The notes beneath the pieces were generated by a model that saw only the letters and a list, made by a program, of their open reading frames with translations, was not told where the DNA came from and did no database searches. Made by a program: the position numbers and the translations under genes. This document shows positions 39,613 through 51,219 of a stretch of 64,000 bases of DNA, piece after piece. Positions within the stretch are counted from its first letter, which is position 1; every line of letters starts with the position of its first letter. The stretch covers positions 5,781,564 through 5,845,563 of the forward strand of contig SSBO01000012.1 of assembly GCA_005281725.1 (NCBI GenBank), given 5' to 3'. The DNA comes from Wuchereria bancrofti (taxonomy: Eukaryota > Nematoda > Chromadorea > Rhabditida > Onchocercidae).

Positions 39613-42317
39613 GGAATCAGAATTGCTAATACGGTATTTTGTTTTCGATTCTTTTTCTTATGGTAATTTATTACTGAAAGATATCAAAAATGCTTGATTT
39701 CGATTTTTCAGAGATCCTGAAATAGTCAAACACAATTACATAAATAAGATTACTGTTGAATATAATGAGGTTCATGAATAATTTTATTTGACGATTGATG
39801 AAAAATGATGATCAGTTATGCAGAGCTTCCTTCTTTAAAGCATTTTACTACAAACGAATCTGCATGATAAATTAGAAGTTTTGTTTTCATGAACTCGAGA
39901 AAAGGCTAATTAAAAACGAAAACTGTTGATAATTTTATGAATTGAATGTTTTGTGAACCAGTGATGTTACATTTCACTTTGATAATCCTATTTATAATGA
40001 GGAATCTGCTGGATTTCATCTTTTCAAACAGAATCAGAATCAAACAGGATTTTTGCCTTTATTGTGCGGATAAAAACAAAAAGCTAATGAATGGGTAAGA
40101 TCGAATCAAAAGATATTATAAATTTCTGTGCAATTATACAAACTGCCAAAATTTTCGAAGGACTTTTGCGAGAATCTATAAAGAAAGAAGCTAGGAACAT
40201 AATGCTCCATAATCCATTTCTGGCCGCACACCGATATTTATTTTTTCTGCTGGATAATTATGTCTACAATTATGCAAACCAGTTTTCACGTGTAACTGCA
40301 TGTGTGAGTTCTTCATTTTTTTATGACTGATATTATAACCAAAACAATCATCAGAACAAGAGAACGGTATTTTATAATCCCTGAAACTTCAAGTATGCTT
40401 TAATGAGGGATCTCGTTAATGCTGTTTGGCGTTATTTATGATGTAACAGATGAATGGGACCGTGGTTCGAAACATAATTAGATTCTTTTATATCATAGCT
40501 TTGGGCATCAAGTCTTTAGCATATTGCCTTCAAAAATTAACCTGTTCTTCGCTCTACTTCTCTCAAATTTCGATTCCTCTCCAAAGTTTTTGATGATTCT
40601 TATGTGAGAAACAATATAGACCGAAAGCAATTCAATTCGTTTATGACGAAAAGTGAATACTGTTTATGTTCCTCTGTATGTATATGTAAAAAAAATATTA
40701 ACAAAAGCATTATTTCCTTATCTTTTAACATTTTTAGAAATCCTAATTTCTAGATACGTATCTTCCTAACCCCTGCAAAAAATACACTTCAAGGCTATTT
40801 TCTAAAGAACTCAAAATCAGTAGAAAAGCAGAACAAATTGCTGCTGTTTTACAATTATATAATGATGACAAACATGTTAGGAACATTTTATGTTTTTCTC
40901 TCTATGTTTTTCAGTGAAATTCAAAGCCAGAAATCTTCTTGCTTCTGATATAATCAAAGCTGCTGAACTTCAGTGGTATCAACAACTGAAAGGCAGGCGC
41001 TTTTCTATACAGTTACGTGAAGCAGACATTAGATCAGATACTTAAAGTTAATAGACCCCGATATTTTTTGATATTTTTCAAAAATCTTTTCTCCAATCGC
41101 GGGATTTCAAAGTTTTCTTCGGTACATTTATCATCTAGCAGTTGTACTGTACTATTAAACACTGTAGCATGATCACTGTAGCATTGTATGGCAATATGAA
41201 CAGTTCATTGAGTTCCAGTCAGTTATTGTTTTAATATTGCTGGTGGTCAGTGGAATCGCAGTTCGCTTGTGATTCAACAAGTTTTCTTTTTCATTTTCAA
41301 AGGAGCAAAGCACCATATTTGATTTTAGAAGCACAATGTAAATATGTTGTTAACTTTCATGACAATTTTCTGTCCAACGCTAGCTAGTGCAGTTACATTT
41401 GGTTTGTTATCGCTGATGGGTATGCACATCAACAGTATGATGTTTGCTTCGTGATCTTAATCTCATGTAATCAGACCAAGACTTTGTACAATGCCTTGGT
41501 CTCTCATTTTCAATATTTAAAATTTATTTATCTTTTCATTGCCCATTGATTTTGCAAACTGATTCAACATTGATGAAGCAATGATCAAAAAAATGTATCA
41601 TTTTGCGAGATGATGACTCCATTCTTCGTACTCGACGTCGGAGTGGACGATTCTTTTTGTTAATGCAATTCTGGTTTTGTTTAGAATCTATGCACAGTTC
41701 TCGTTTTTACATGATCTATACAGCTATTGGTTCCATCTATTACGCTTCTTTTATTAATGTTTTCCTTGTATGTCAATCCTTTATTTCATCCCTTTGATTT
41801 TTAGTTTTATTCCTAACTCCTACTGGTTATATGCCTTTAATCTGCATTTCATTGTTTACTTAAAAAAGTGATCTATTAAAAATTTACAGGTGGGATATAT
41901 CATGTCGCCACCAATTTTTGTCTTTGTTCAGCAACTGCACTTACATCATGCTGGCCATTTGAATTGTTTATTCTTGTACCTTAACTATTGGTTTGTAAAT
42001 CAAGGAAAGTATCATTAAATGAAAATGAAGGATTCTACGTATTAATTTTTTTGTACATTTCAGTAAATCCCATTGATTTCGGACCTGAGTAATACTTCAA
42101 AATGTATAGTGCTTTCCTTCAATTTTTCCTTCACTCATATTGTCATAATCTGCTATTATTTGCTTTACTCAGAAGTTGTATATTTATGACTATGAAATGC
42201 AAGGAAATTTTGTTCCTGAAAAAATATTTGACGATAACTCGTCGCTAGCGAAATCTCTTGCTTCGATGAATAAAGTTGATCCAATCTTTTGCAAAACTTT
42301 AAATAAATCGTTTTCTT
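39613..42317 (+). pseudogene. Decayed paralogue of the PTR gene
   Basis: Pieces matching PTR order along the plus strand: 40915-41045 (AAELQWYQQLKGRRFS, like AEVEWNNKLK in the intact gene); 41344-41454 (FCPTLASAVTFGLLSLMGMHINSMM, sterol-sensing helices); ~41609-41690 (MTPFFVLDVGVDDSF); ~41710-41765 (AIGSIYYASFINVF); 41891-41990 (two frames, GYIMSPP then LCSATAL...FELFILVP, implying a frameshift); 42174-42317 (GNFVPEKIFDDNSSLAKSLA, then TAA). The C-terminal half is absent. Possible N-terminal exons are 39613-39633 (GIRIANT) and 39712-39769, both weak. A frame at 40091-40330 lies inside the span but is not clearly PTR. Position suggests tandem duplication followed by decay. A divergent, still spliced gene is less likely given the frameshift and missing half. 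Confidence 0.65.
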
Positions 42318-45176
42318 AAGCAACATGGATTTGTCGAAACTATTTTTTCATTATACCCGAAAAAATTTCAAATACGATTAAAGGCTAAAGATGAAAATTT
42401 TCTGAAGATTTTGTAGATTAATAGAAATCACCAGATAATCGGAATAATAGTGAAAGAGCTGCCGAGGAATGCCACTGCGATGATATGACGCGAACTATAT
42501 TTTTTTTATTATCTGTGCCATAATTACACGACCTGGCTTGGTCTTTATGAAGAGCTGCACCATCCTTATCAATTGATATCCACGAATATTTCAGCCAACT
42601 ACCCAGTTTTCTCAAATGATATTCAGGAACTACGTATTTTGCATTATAATCATAAAAAGTAGATTTAATTTGCCCCAAGCAAATGATTTAGTCAAAAACG
42701 TTTTCAAAATAAATACATAAAGTGCTTCTTGTCGTTATAATCCTTCTAAAACCTTGTTTAGGAAACCTAAACTTTTGCCTATCTTGCTTACTCGCTGAAT
42801 TAACAGTTATTAATGAATGAGTTTCACAGAGAGATGTATCTGTAATGATTTGCTTTCTTACACACTTTATTTCAAGAATACTTTGTTGTCATTAAACAAA
42901 ATATCGTTTGAATTATGTTTGCAAGGATTTGCAAAGTGGTAAGATCGTGTCATTGTTGTAAACAATTTGAGAAGACTACTTGCCAACGGCTATTCGATGT
43001 TTTTGTATAATTCGCATATCTTAGATCTCATTTTATCAATCAAAAAAAACAGCTTTTGAAGCAGTAATGATAAAAGTTGTAATTATGGCTGTCATTTGTT
43101 TTATTTTTTTTTCTTGCTGATCATGAAAATAGCCATTTGCACGATACTTCCCTTATTTTCAGTTACTAAGCTTTAGTTAGCATAGTTATTTAAAGTTGCA
43201 AATTAAACTAAAGGTGATGCATTACCACGTATTGATTTCTCGTAAGACTCTGCAAATAAGGTATGATCACTATTTTGATCGTTGAAAACTATGCACCCAT
43301 TCATTGCAGGAAGCAGATCTTTGCGGGGGTACTGATGAGAAAATGAATATTGCTCTTATTTTATTTATGCCACTTCAGGTGTTAAGCTGTAACACTCAAA
43401 TGATAAAGTGATAGGAAATCTTTGTATATGGGGAGCGGAGTTGGATGTGGTGCTTGAGTTTCGTTATTTTTGGGTTTGATTTCTCAGTATTATTGGTTCA
43501 TTTTCATCAATAAACTAAGGTATTTAAACAGAGCAAACAAATGAATCTCAAATGACTGAAACAAATGTATAATTAATTGCAACCATATGAAACTCTTCGA
43601 CATCCTGAGAGAACTATTTAATATTACTTCCTTAGTTTTTTTGAAAAAATGGTTTTTATTCACGACCTTGTTAGTCACTCGTTACACGTAGGCAACATCT
43701 GGCTCATCCGTGCTGTATTGCTTACCGTAGTTTACATTCAACTGACTGATTTAATGAATTATTCTGTTCACATTATTCTAGTAATTAAGAATTTGACATA
43801 AAAAAAATCCGCTTTATTAATTTCTTGAAGAAATGGTTCAGGTCGGAAAGATCAGAAAAGCTATGTTAGATAGAAGGACAAGATGAATACAGACTAACTG
43901 AAAATGAAGAGGGCACTTCACATTCTTTTGTAGATTGTCTTTACATAATAAATACACTAAAACTGTATAAAAAGAATGAAAAACATGAAAATATTTGATC
44001 TCAGCAACAATTTGAAACGTGTTTCTTTTAATATATGCCTTACACATCAGTGGTGCGGTAATGGTAACACGCGAAAGAGCGGATTACCAACGCTGTAACA
44101 CACGAACAAGGCCATCTTGTCAGCAGCATTTATTTCATTACGGATGCCATATTCCTCAGAAGGCTTCAAGATAAAGTAGTTCCATCCATCCCTTTCGGCA
44201 TCAGTTAGCGAGAACGTCGTGGGTGGTCTCGTGTAGCAGTACGTGCTGATGCCAACAACAATGTAAAGCTCGATGTGTGGTCATTTTTGTCTCAATTTTT
44301 GATCTCTGTTGATAAATATTTTTGGTATTATCTCCATTAACATCTCTTTTCGTTCTATCCCAACAATCGCTCTTTTATTACTTGTTGTGGCACAATAAAC
44401 CTTTGACATTTGTGGCAATTTGTTGATACTTTCAGCTACTGTATCATCCTAAATTGTCGGTAATATCGATGTTACTAGTACTGTGACCACTGCTGTTAAC
44501 ATGTTGTAGTTGAGCAAGTCGTTTGCACAATCCAGCCGATGTGACAAATGTTTCTCACCCACTGCCCGTCTACTCATCCATAAAAATTGATAAGGTATTG
44601 GTATATGTATTATTGCTTTATTCTTATTCCGCCTATCTCGTTACTAGATATTCTTCTAAACTTTTTCGATTTTATATCAAGCACTCACACTACCATTTTG
44701 ATAAATACCATCCTACGTTTTCACAATTTATTACTTCCCTGCTTTACACAGCTCATTCAGATTTTGTCAATACTTATAATTAATTTGAGCAATTCTATGA
44801 TATCCATTGATAAGATGTGAAATTACTAACATATGCCTTTAAAATTTCTACTTTAATACAGTGTGCGCGTAAGTATTAGTCTTGAAAATAACCAGAGTGG
44901 GTTTTTCTCAATTTTACACAAACGATTTCCGACCACCATTTGTGTGTCGATTTTTTTAACATGTTAGTCGGCTGTTTCATCTCCTGTTTTGTCCATTGTT
45001 ATCGTTAATTTCTTTGGTAACTTTAAGCAAGACATACGTATCACCAACTTCTTTTTGTTGCTTTGTTTTTCTAATTCTCACTATTCAACTATTGTGTTTT
45101 TACGTGTTATTTATAGCCTTATTTTTACTGTTTGCATTTTCTAGCCCTTCAGAGGTTTCGGATAGCTATCTTCTAC
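42318..45176. other. AT-rich stretch with one protein-like minus-strand segment
   Basis: About 70 open codons on the minus strand from about 44270 to 44049, richer in G+C than the surroundings, read PPTTFSLTDAERDGWNYFIL and NEINAADKMALFVCYSVGNP before a TGA. This looks like an exon or relic but matches no family I know. The remainder holds only short, low-complexity frames. Confidence 0.35.
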
Positions 45177-45266
45177 TTGTAATAGTAGGGATCCAGAATT
45201 TAGTTCTTGAATTTTGCTGAATTCCATAAATTTGAAGAAGTAAATTCTGGATTCCTACTATTACAA
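45177..45266. repeat. 26-base inverted repeat (hairpin) upstream of the Hip copy
   Basis: ttgtaatagtagggatccag and on (45177-45202) pairs with 45241-45266 at 25 of 26 positions, with a 38-base loop. It sits about 20 bases before the first Hip-derived codons. Confidence 0.9.
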
Positions 45267-45287
45267 ACAAAAGTGATTTCATTCCGA

Positions 45288-45413
45288 AGTGGTTTTGGTA
45301 TGCCAAATATGCCAAAAAGAGTTCGAAAAAAATCTTTCAAGACTCGGAGGTTATGAGTCTGTTGCAAGATGGAGGCGTCCTTAAAGCCTACACGGACATC
45401 ATCAATAATCCAG
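45288..45413 (+). pseudogene. ST13: Fragment of Hip (ST13) C-terminal domain
   Basis: Reads GFGMPNMPK, then after a frame change IFQDSEVMSLLQDGGVLKAY and TDIINNP. This matches the Met/Gly/Pro-rich linker and C-terminal DP/STI1-type domain of Hsc70-interacting protein (Hip), an Hsp70 co-chaperone. It is separated from and placed before the TPR fragments, the reverse of the normal order. The frame break and the downstream inverted TPR piece mark it as non-functional. Confidence 0.65.
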
Positions 45414-45581
45414 TTTACACGTCATGGCTAGATTACGATGAGCCTCCACAAAATTGCCAAGTAACTTGTGAGCTCGTCCACGAAACTTATAACCTTGTGC
45501 TAAGTCTGCATTTAATGAAATTGCTTTATCACAATCGCGAATTGCACCGTTTGGTTTGTTCAACTTCAGAAGCGCATTCGC
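45405..45581 (-). pseudogene. ST13: Inverted fragment of the Hip (ST13) TPR domain
   Basis: On the minus strand, 59 codons encode [20 protein letters not shown] through [14 protein letters not shown] and end CKLDY. This is the second part of the Hip TPR domain, including the AIRDCDKAI and GRAHKLLG helices. It is followed by a stop. It overlaps the C-terminal fragment by about nine bases (aataatcca), possible microhomology at the junction. No intron is present. Confidence 0.8.
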
Positions 45582-45584
45582 CGA

Positions 45585-45964
45585 GCTGGATATGTCAGGA
45601 GTAATAAAGGGCGAAGAAGACAAACTGTTTCCAATGGGTGATGATAATAAAGAGATAACTGAGGATGATATGGAAAAGGTAACAACGCTGTAAAGGCATT
45701 TAATGAAGGAAACTTTGAGGAAGCTGTGCTGCATTTTACTAGTGCCATCGAACTGAACTCAAGATTAGCTGTTTTGCACGCAAAAAGGGCAAATGCGCTG
45801 TTGAAGTTGAACAAACCAAACGGTGCAATTCCCGATTGTGATAAAGCAGTTTCATTAAATGCTAACTCAGCACAAGGCCATAAGTTTCGTGGACGAGCTC
45901 ACAGGTTACTTGGCAATTTTGTGGAAGTTCATCGTGATCTAGCGATGGCGTGTAAATTGGATGT
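45585..45964 (+). pseudogene. ST13: Hip (ST13) TPR region, frameshifted copy
   Basis: Plus-strand [20 protein letters not shown] continues through EITEDDMEK and, after a single-base frameshift near 45681, [20 protein letters not shown], then three TPR helices ending GRAHRLLGNFVEVHRDLA and CKLD at ~45962. This corresponds to residues from the acidic linker through the TPR domain of Hip. Intronless structure suggests a processed retrocopy. Over the shared 58 residues it differs from the inverted copy at 9 positions, so the two are not a recent perfect duplication. Confidence 0.8.
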
Positions 45965-46629
45965 TGTTGGTAGAAAATTTTTTTATCTGAAGTTATTGGT
46001 AGTTGATTTGAGACAAATTTCCGTACTTATGTTACTTAATTGGTCTATCCTAAGACTTTCTCATAAAATACTGTTTTCTGGTTACTGTTTTCTTAAACTG
46101 TTCTGTATAGGTGTCAAAAATCATTTAAAAAAAAACTAATCATTTTGATTACAGCACTACTTAAAACTAGTAAAATTGCAGTAATACGAGTTTACATAAT
46201 TTCATGCAAATTTCCTAATCACTCATGACTGTACGTACCATTATTCAAATTGGAATAAATTTAATATAGACCGCAGTCATGTAGTACAATCTTTCTCTTG
46301 CAGGTGGTTTATCTACATGTTAGGGAATAATGCATTGTATCAAGAATTAATGTAAAAGAAATCTACTTTCTTTTTTTGTTGGTCAATTTTCCATTATTAT
46401 GTCTGGTTTTGTTATCATAGAGCTGATGCTTGTTTTTGTTTCTTTGTAACCTACCTATACTCCATTGGAAAGGGAATAAAAGAATTGATAAGATGAATGG
46501 ATTGTTGTGAATTACTTATACTATCCAACAGGATCTGTAGCTTTAACTACTGCTTCTGATATTAATTATGTTTTGAAACTTTTTTACCGCTCTCCGGACA
46601 GTTATTTCCTTCGCAAATACAGTGCAGTG

Positions 46630-46935
46630 ACAAATTATTGAGCAATTTCAGTCAGTTCAATGCTTATAATATTTCATATTATGGTCATTGCACCTATAAA
46701 CATGAATCAAAATCTGTGAATTTTTTTTTTTGAAAATTCCTGCACAAATATGGGAAAGTTATAACGAAACACCGTTTTATCAACTCAAAGTATGCGAATT
46801 GGTAAAATTTCTGCAGTGTATATCATTCAGAAGCAACTCATCGACCAATCGGTCAAATATTACACAAATTATTGAGCAATTTCAGTCAGTTCAATGCTTA
46901 CAATATTTCATGTTATGATCACTGCACCTATAAAC
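46630..46935. repeat. Pair of 72-base direct repeats
   Basis: Copies at 46630-46701 and 46864-46935, each running from acaaattattgagcaatttc to cacctataaac, offset by 234 bases, about four substitutions. Confidence 0.9.
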
Positions 46936-48740
46936 TTTATCTGATGATAGATTAAAATGTTCTCACATGAGATGTGAATATTTTTGTCGTATATAACCTT
47001 CCACTGAAGGTCATGTGTGAGAATACCATAGTTAAGGACCATTTTAAAATGTTCTTTCATCTCATCATCTTATTGTTCGTCCCTTCATCTTACTGATAAA
47101 GAAGGCTTAAAATCACATTACCGTAGCATATCACCGCATATTGTTACTTGTTGCATAGCTTGTCGCAGTATTACTTACAACGAAAATAACATCAATGCAA
47201 ATTAGTCACTGGTGTGCTCCTTGACCTGAGAATGACATCTTTGTACGGTCCAGTGGGCTAATACTACTGTCATTGTTTATACGGTGATAATGACAGGTTT
47301 GTGAAACTTGTAGATAGCTTAGAAGGATAACGAACTGCAAAAACGACCATAGAGCTGCTTGTACTGCTTAATTTGCCATGATCGAAATCCTGATCAAAGT
47401 ACAGCTATGTCTACTTAGTAGCACTACCATTACTTGAGAACGGTGTTATACAGATTTGTTATTTGCAACTAACACGGTACTACTGTGTGTGTTATCTGTA
47501 GTTGTTACTGAGTTGAAAGTGTCCTGTTTGCTGGCACAGTAATATGTGCTATCGTTGTTGCTATTCATATCCCAGTCGTCTGCAGTTTGTTTTCTTCGCT
47601 CTGTAAGTTGATATCGGGATCCTTATCATTAAAGTAGGAGATAAAATGCTAATCCAATCATCTGCCTAACCATTTCCCGAGAGTTCATCAGCTTTGAATT
47701 TGAACAGAAAATTTTTTAAGACAGTCTATGATGAATTTTGTTTTGCTTTAAAAACACTCAAGAAATTAGATGACATTCATCAGTGAAACATATTCATGTT
47801 TATTTTGCCACGAGTTTAGCACTGTCAATGTGAATTGCTCGTTGACATCACTTATTTCTCTGATTCCAACAATTACCAATTCAGTTCAATTTTAGTGAAA
47901 CTTGTTTTTCTATATTTTATTAAAATATCGAAGTGATCCATTAATCAAATATAAACTTAACTTCACCGTTTATTCGATTTCTGACTTTTTCTCTTAAATT
48001 TCCTTTTATACTGCGCTTCATGCAGTATGTGAAGTCAGAAAGAACAGAATTATGATTCCATCACCACCCATCTAATTTTTATTATGGATGACGTAGTAAA
48101 GAGATTATAAGCCAAGATTATATTGGATTAAAGAAATAAAGTAGACGCTGAAATACTGTACTGAATGGGAAACTAGACTAATTGGTTGCTTTCGGGAACG
48201 ACGACAAAAAAGGAAATATGGTAATTAAGCTATGAAGATTAATAAGCAAGATGTAACAAAAGCTTAACAGCTAAAAAGATTGCTAAACTTAATGATCCGA
48301 AAATTTAAGAAGGTGTATGCAATATTTGAAGTAAATGGTCGTACAGCTCATTTGGACTTAGTTGACAATCTCTGTAAAATTTCGCATTAAAAGTTTTTGT
48401 TGTGGGGGGATTCAAGAAAGATATATCATTTCATCATAGACACAAACGGTAAAGATCGTAGCTCCAGTGAATATTACATAGTGTAATTCTCGTGTCGGTA
48501 ACTATTGCTATACTTAATTAGAGAACAAATTAGAAAGGAAATGTTTCTGAATAAATTTGATTCGCAAAAAAGAAAAAAAAGGCAACGATCAATTTTTATA
48601 CAGTGAATGAGCAACTTTATACTAATAATTTGTTGTTTTCGATGGATAAATTGATAAAAGAGACAGGCAAAGCGTAATTTTAGTCGACCAGTTAATACTA
48701 AGTTTATGTTCTGCCCGTAACAAGCGCAGCAAGTTCCACA

Positions 48741-48850
48741 TAAGTTTATTAATAATTTACAAGTATTAATTTTATTAATAATTGCTTAAGTTTATTAATA
48801 ATTAAATTTATTGGTAATTTTATTAATAATTTAACTATTAATAATTTACG
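48741..48850. repeat. AT minisatellite
   Basis: Four to five imperfect copies of tttattaataattta spaced about 20-28 bases apart. Confidence 0.85.
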
Positions 48851-51219
48851 TTAGCTGACTGTATTGTAAATCATCGCTCTGACAACATAAATTGACGCTG
48901 CTTTAAAGTTAATCAATTTTTGCGTCTACTGATAAAATGGAAGAATGAGGCACAAGCATATCATTAAATCGCTTCATGGAGGAGCTTATTTAAACTTTTG
49001 TGGATATTGAGAATCAGACAGTGTGAAATACAACCACCTAAATGCAAATTCCTTTACGACACAATCCACATTTTGTGCTAAGAGGAATGCCATGTTTCCC
49101 AAAGCAAAGTTTCTATTGCAGTTGAGCTTGCATCTGTATACCAATACGTTAGTAAGTCGGAAAGTAGTCCATGAAAAAAACTGCGAATACAGAGAAATGA
49201 AAAAGCATCCAAATACTTGTAACCAATATCGTTTGATATTGAATTCTTGAAGCTATATCACAATAACGTTAAATCCCAAGTTCCAAACAGACGCTGGATT
49301 TTCTTAGCTCGATGAATCCGAATGTCTACTTTGTCTTTATTCTTTAGAAAACTAGTCCTTTTTTTGAAATTCTTGAAAATTCTGTCGTCATTCTTGAAAA
49401 TTATGTTTCAGGCGACGTTTTTGTTTTCAACGGAACATGAAGCAATCCCAAAACAATGCATTTCGGTGCTTAACAATCCTGTGAAGCTCATATTCGAATC
49501 ATTTTCATAAATAAAAAAACCTACACTTAGGTTTCAACTTTATTTCTAAACTACTCTACTTCATTCTTAGATTCCCTTGGCATAGTAGGACTCGTTATAC
49601 ATTTGCAGTGATTTCTACAATAATCTTCGTAACTTTTTCAATGTTTGGACGAGTTCTAAATATTCTTATTAATGTTATCATAAAATTTTGATGTTCACTC
49701 CGTAATCTACACGCCATGCTTAGCTTTGCATGCGTATTCTTGTTGTTATTGTCATATCATGGGCTTCATTGAATCTGTACCAAGGCAAGCTTTTCCGCAT
49801 GTGTGGTTTGGAAATTTCATAAGATTAAAACTACAAATACTACAATGCCGAACAGAACTCTCCGATCGTACACTTATTCACAATGTTTTCAAACCGACAG
49901 TTATTTCGAGTTTAGGGTTAGAAAAAGCTGTATCACTTGAGGATCTTTGAATTGAAAATTGTCTAAAAATGGTTTTTTTTTGTGAATTCTGGATGCACAC
50001 TCTGTAAGTTTGTTAGTATTATTATGTAACGAATTAAATTCATCCGTGACGTTTATTACCCACCTGAACATTGAATGAGTCTTCCTGACCAAATTTGGTA
50101 ACCAGTTTCTCACTGCTATTCGATTGAAACGGTTACCACCCATCTGTGAAGGTCTGCTGAAATATGCATGCTTCCTTCATAACTTTTCTATAGACAAGTA
50201 ATAAGTACAATGTAACCCACTTGGAACCAACGCTGCCCTAAAGGATTACATTCTCTATAGAAATGCTCAGTATTTTAAATTCCCTTATATTCTTGACAAA
50301 TCATTACGAATTTCTTTCAGCAGTTTTCGTTTCTCGTCATGAGATCTATTTTGGGCAAGGTTTACAGTATGTTTTATTCCTGTTCAAAATTAAGTTTGAA
50401 AACTGTCAATTTAGGATAGCTTTCAGTCCTCACATTTTAACAAAAACCTTGTTCATCCATGCACTATGGCTTAAACTATATTCTAAACCAAATACTGATC
50501 CAACTTCACTAAATTTACTTAACAAAAAAGAACGACATAAACTAATAACTTGTCACAATAGCACAACTTATGTCGCGGATTTTAATATCGCGAAACTCTA
50601 AAATATTATATGAAAGTTGTGAATATGAGTAAGAAATATGTTCTATGAAATTCTTTGCAATAATGTTTATTCTTTGGACTCTTTGTTTCCAGTCTTATGT
50701 TTAGCTTGTAAATTTTTTACACATTGTTTACACGATATCAGCTTCTTATTTAGTTGACCTCTACTGTGTCGCCACTAACTGTAAATTATCTTTGAATCTA
50801 TGAGGTTAACAACTTTTGCTTAACTGATATCCTTTGCGGTTTGTCAACTAGTAAGTAGATTTGCTTGTAAACCAGGTCAACAGCTCTTTGTTAGACCGAT
50901 TACTCTTTCGCCAGGTCAACCTCATATTGTAAATCATATACTTTGTTTACGCATATTGCTTGTTATATGAGGAGGTCACTCTTGTTGAAGGGGACATTGT
51001 GTGTTTTTTATCAAGAACGAGGAGAGTTCAATTTCAATTGTTCTCTATCAAGTTATTATACTATTGCTTCTGTTAATAAAGGAATTATTATATTCCTCTT
51101 TTACCCCACATATTTACATCTACATCCAACGAATCTCCCTGCATTCAACAACCTCTCCCAAAATAATAAATTAAATTATCAAATCTTCCACGACAAATTT
51201 TGCTTCCACGAACCGGGAA

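Larger units (their letters stand above)
45965..51219. other. AT-rich intergenic stretch with local repeats and the region upstream of the retroelement
   Basis: No gene supported. A 72-base direct repeat lies at 46630-46701 and 46864-46935 (about four mismatches). An AT minisatellite lies at 48741-48850. ATG frames at 49322-49510 and 50263-50601 (112 codons) have no known relatives. The 400-500 bases before 51110 may contain a 5' LTR with an aataaa signal at 51078, but no partner LTR was found to prove it. Confidence 0.45.

Noticed and set aside
40464..40485. Possible tRNA T-arm (gtggttcgaaac)
   Set aside because: No matching acceptor, D-arm or anticodon stem around it.
45566..45814. 82-codon minus-strand frame over the Hip copy
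   Set aside because: Antisense shadow of the plus-strand TPR copy; the genuine inverted Hip segment ends at 45581.
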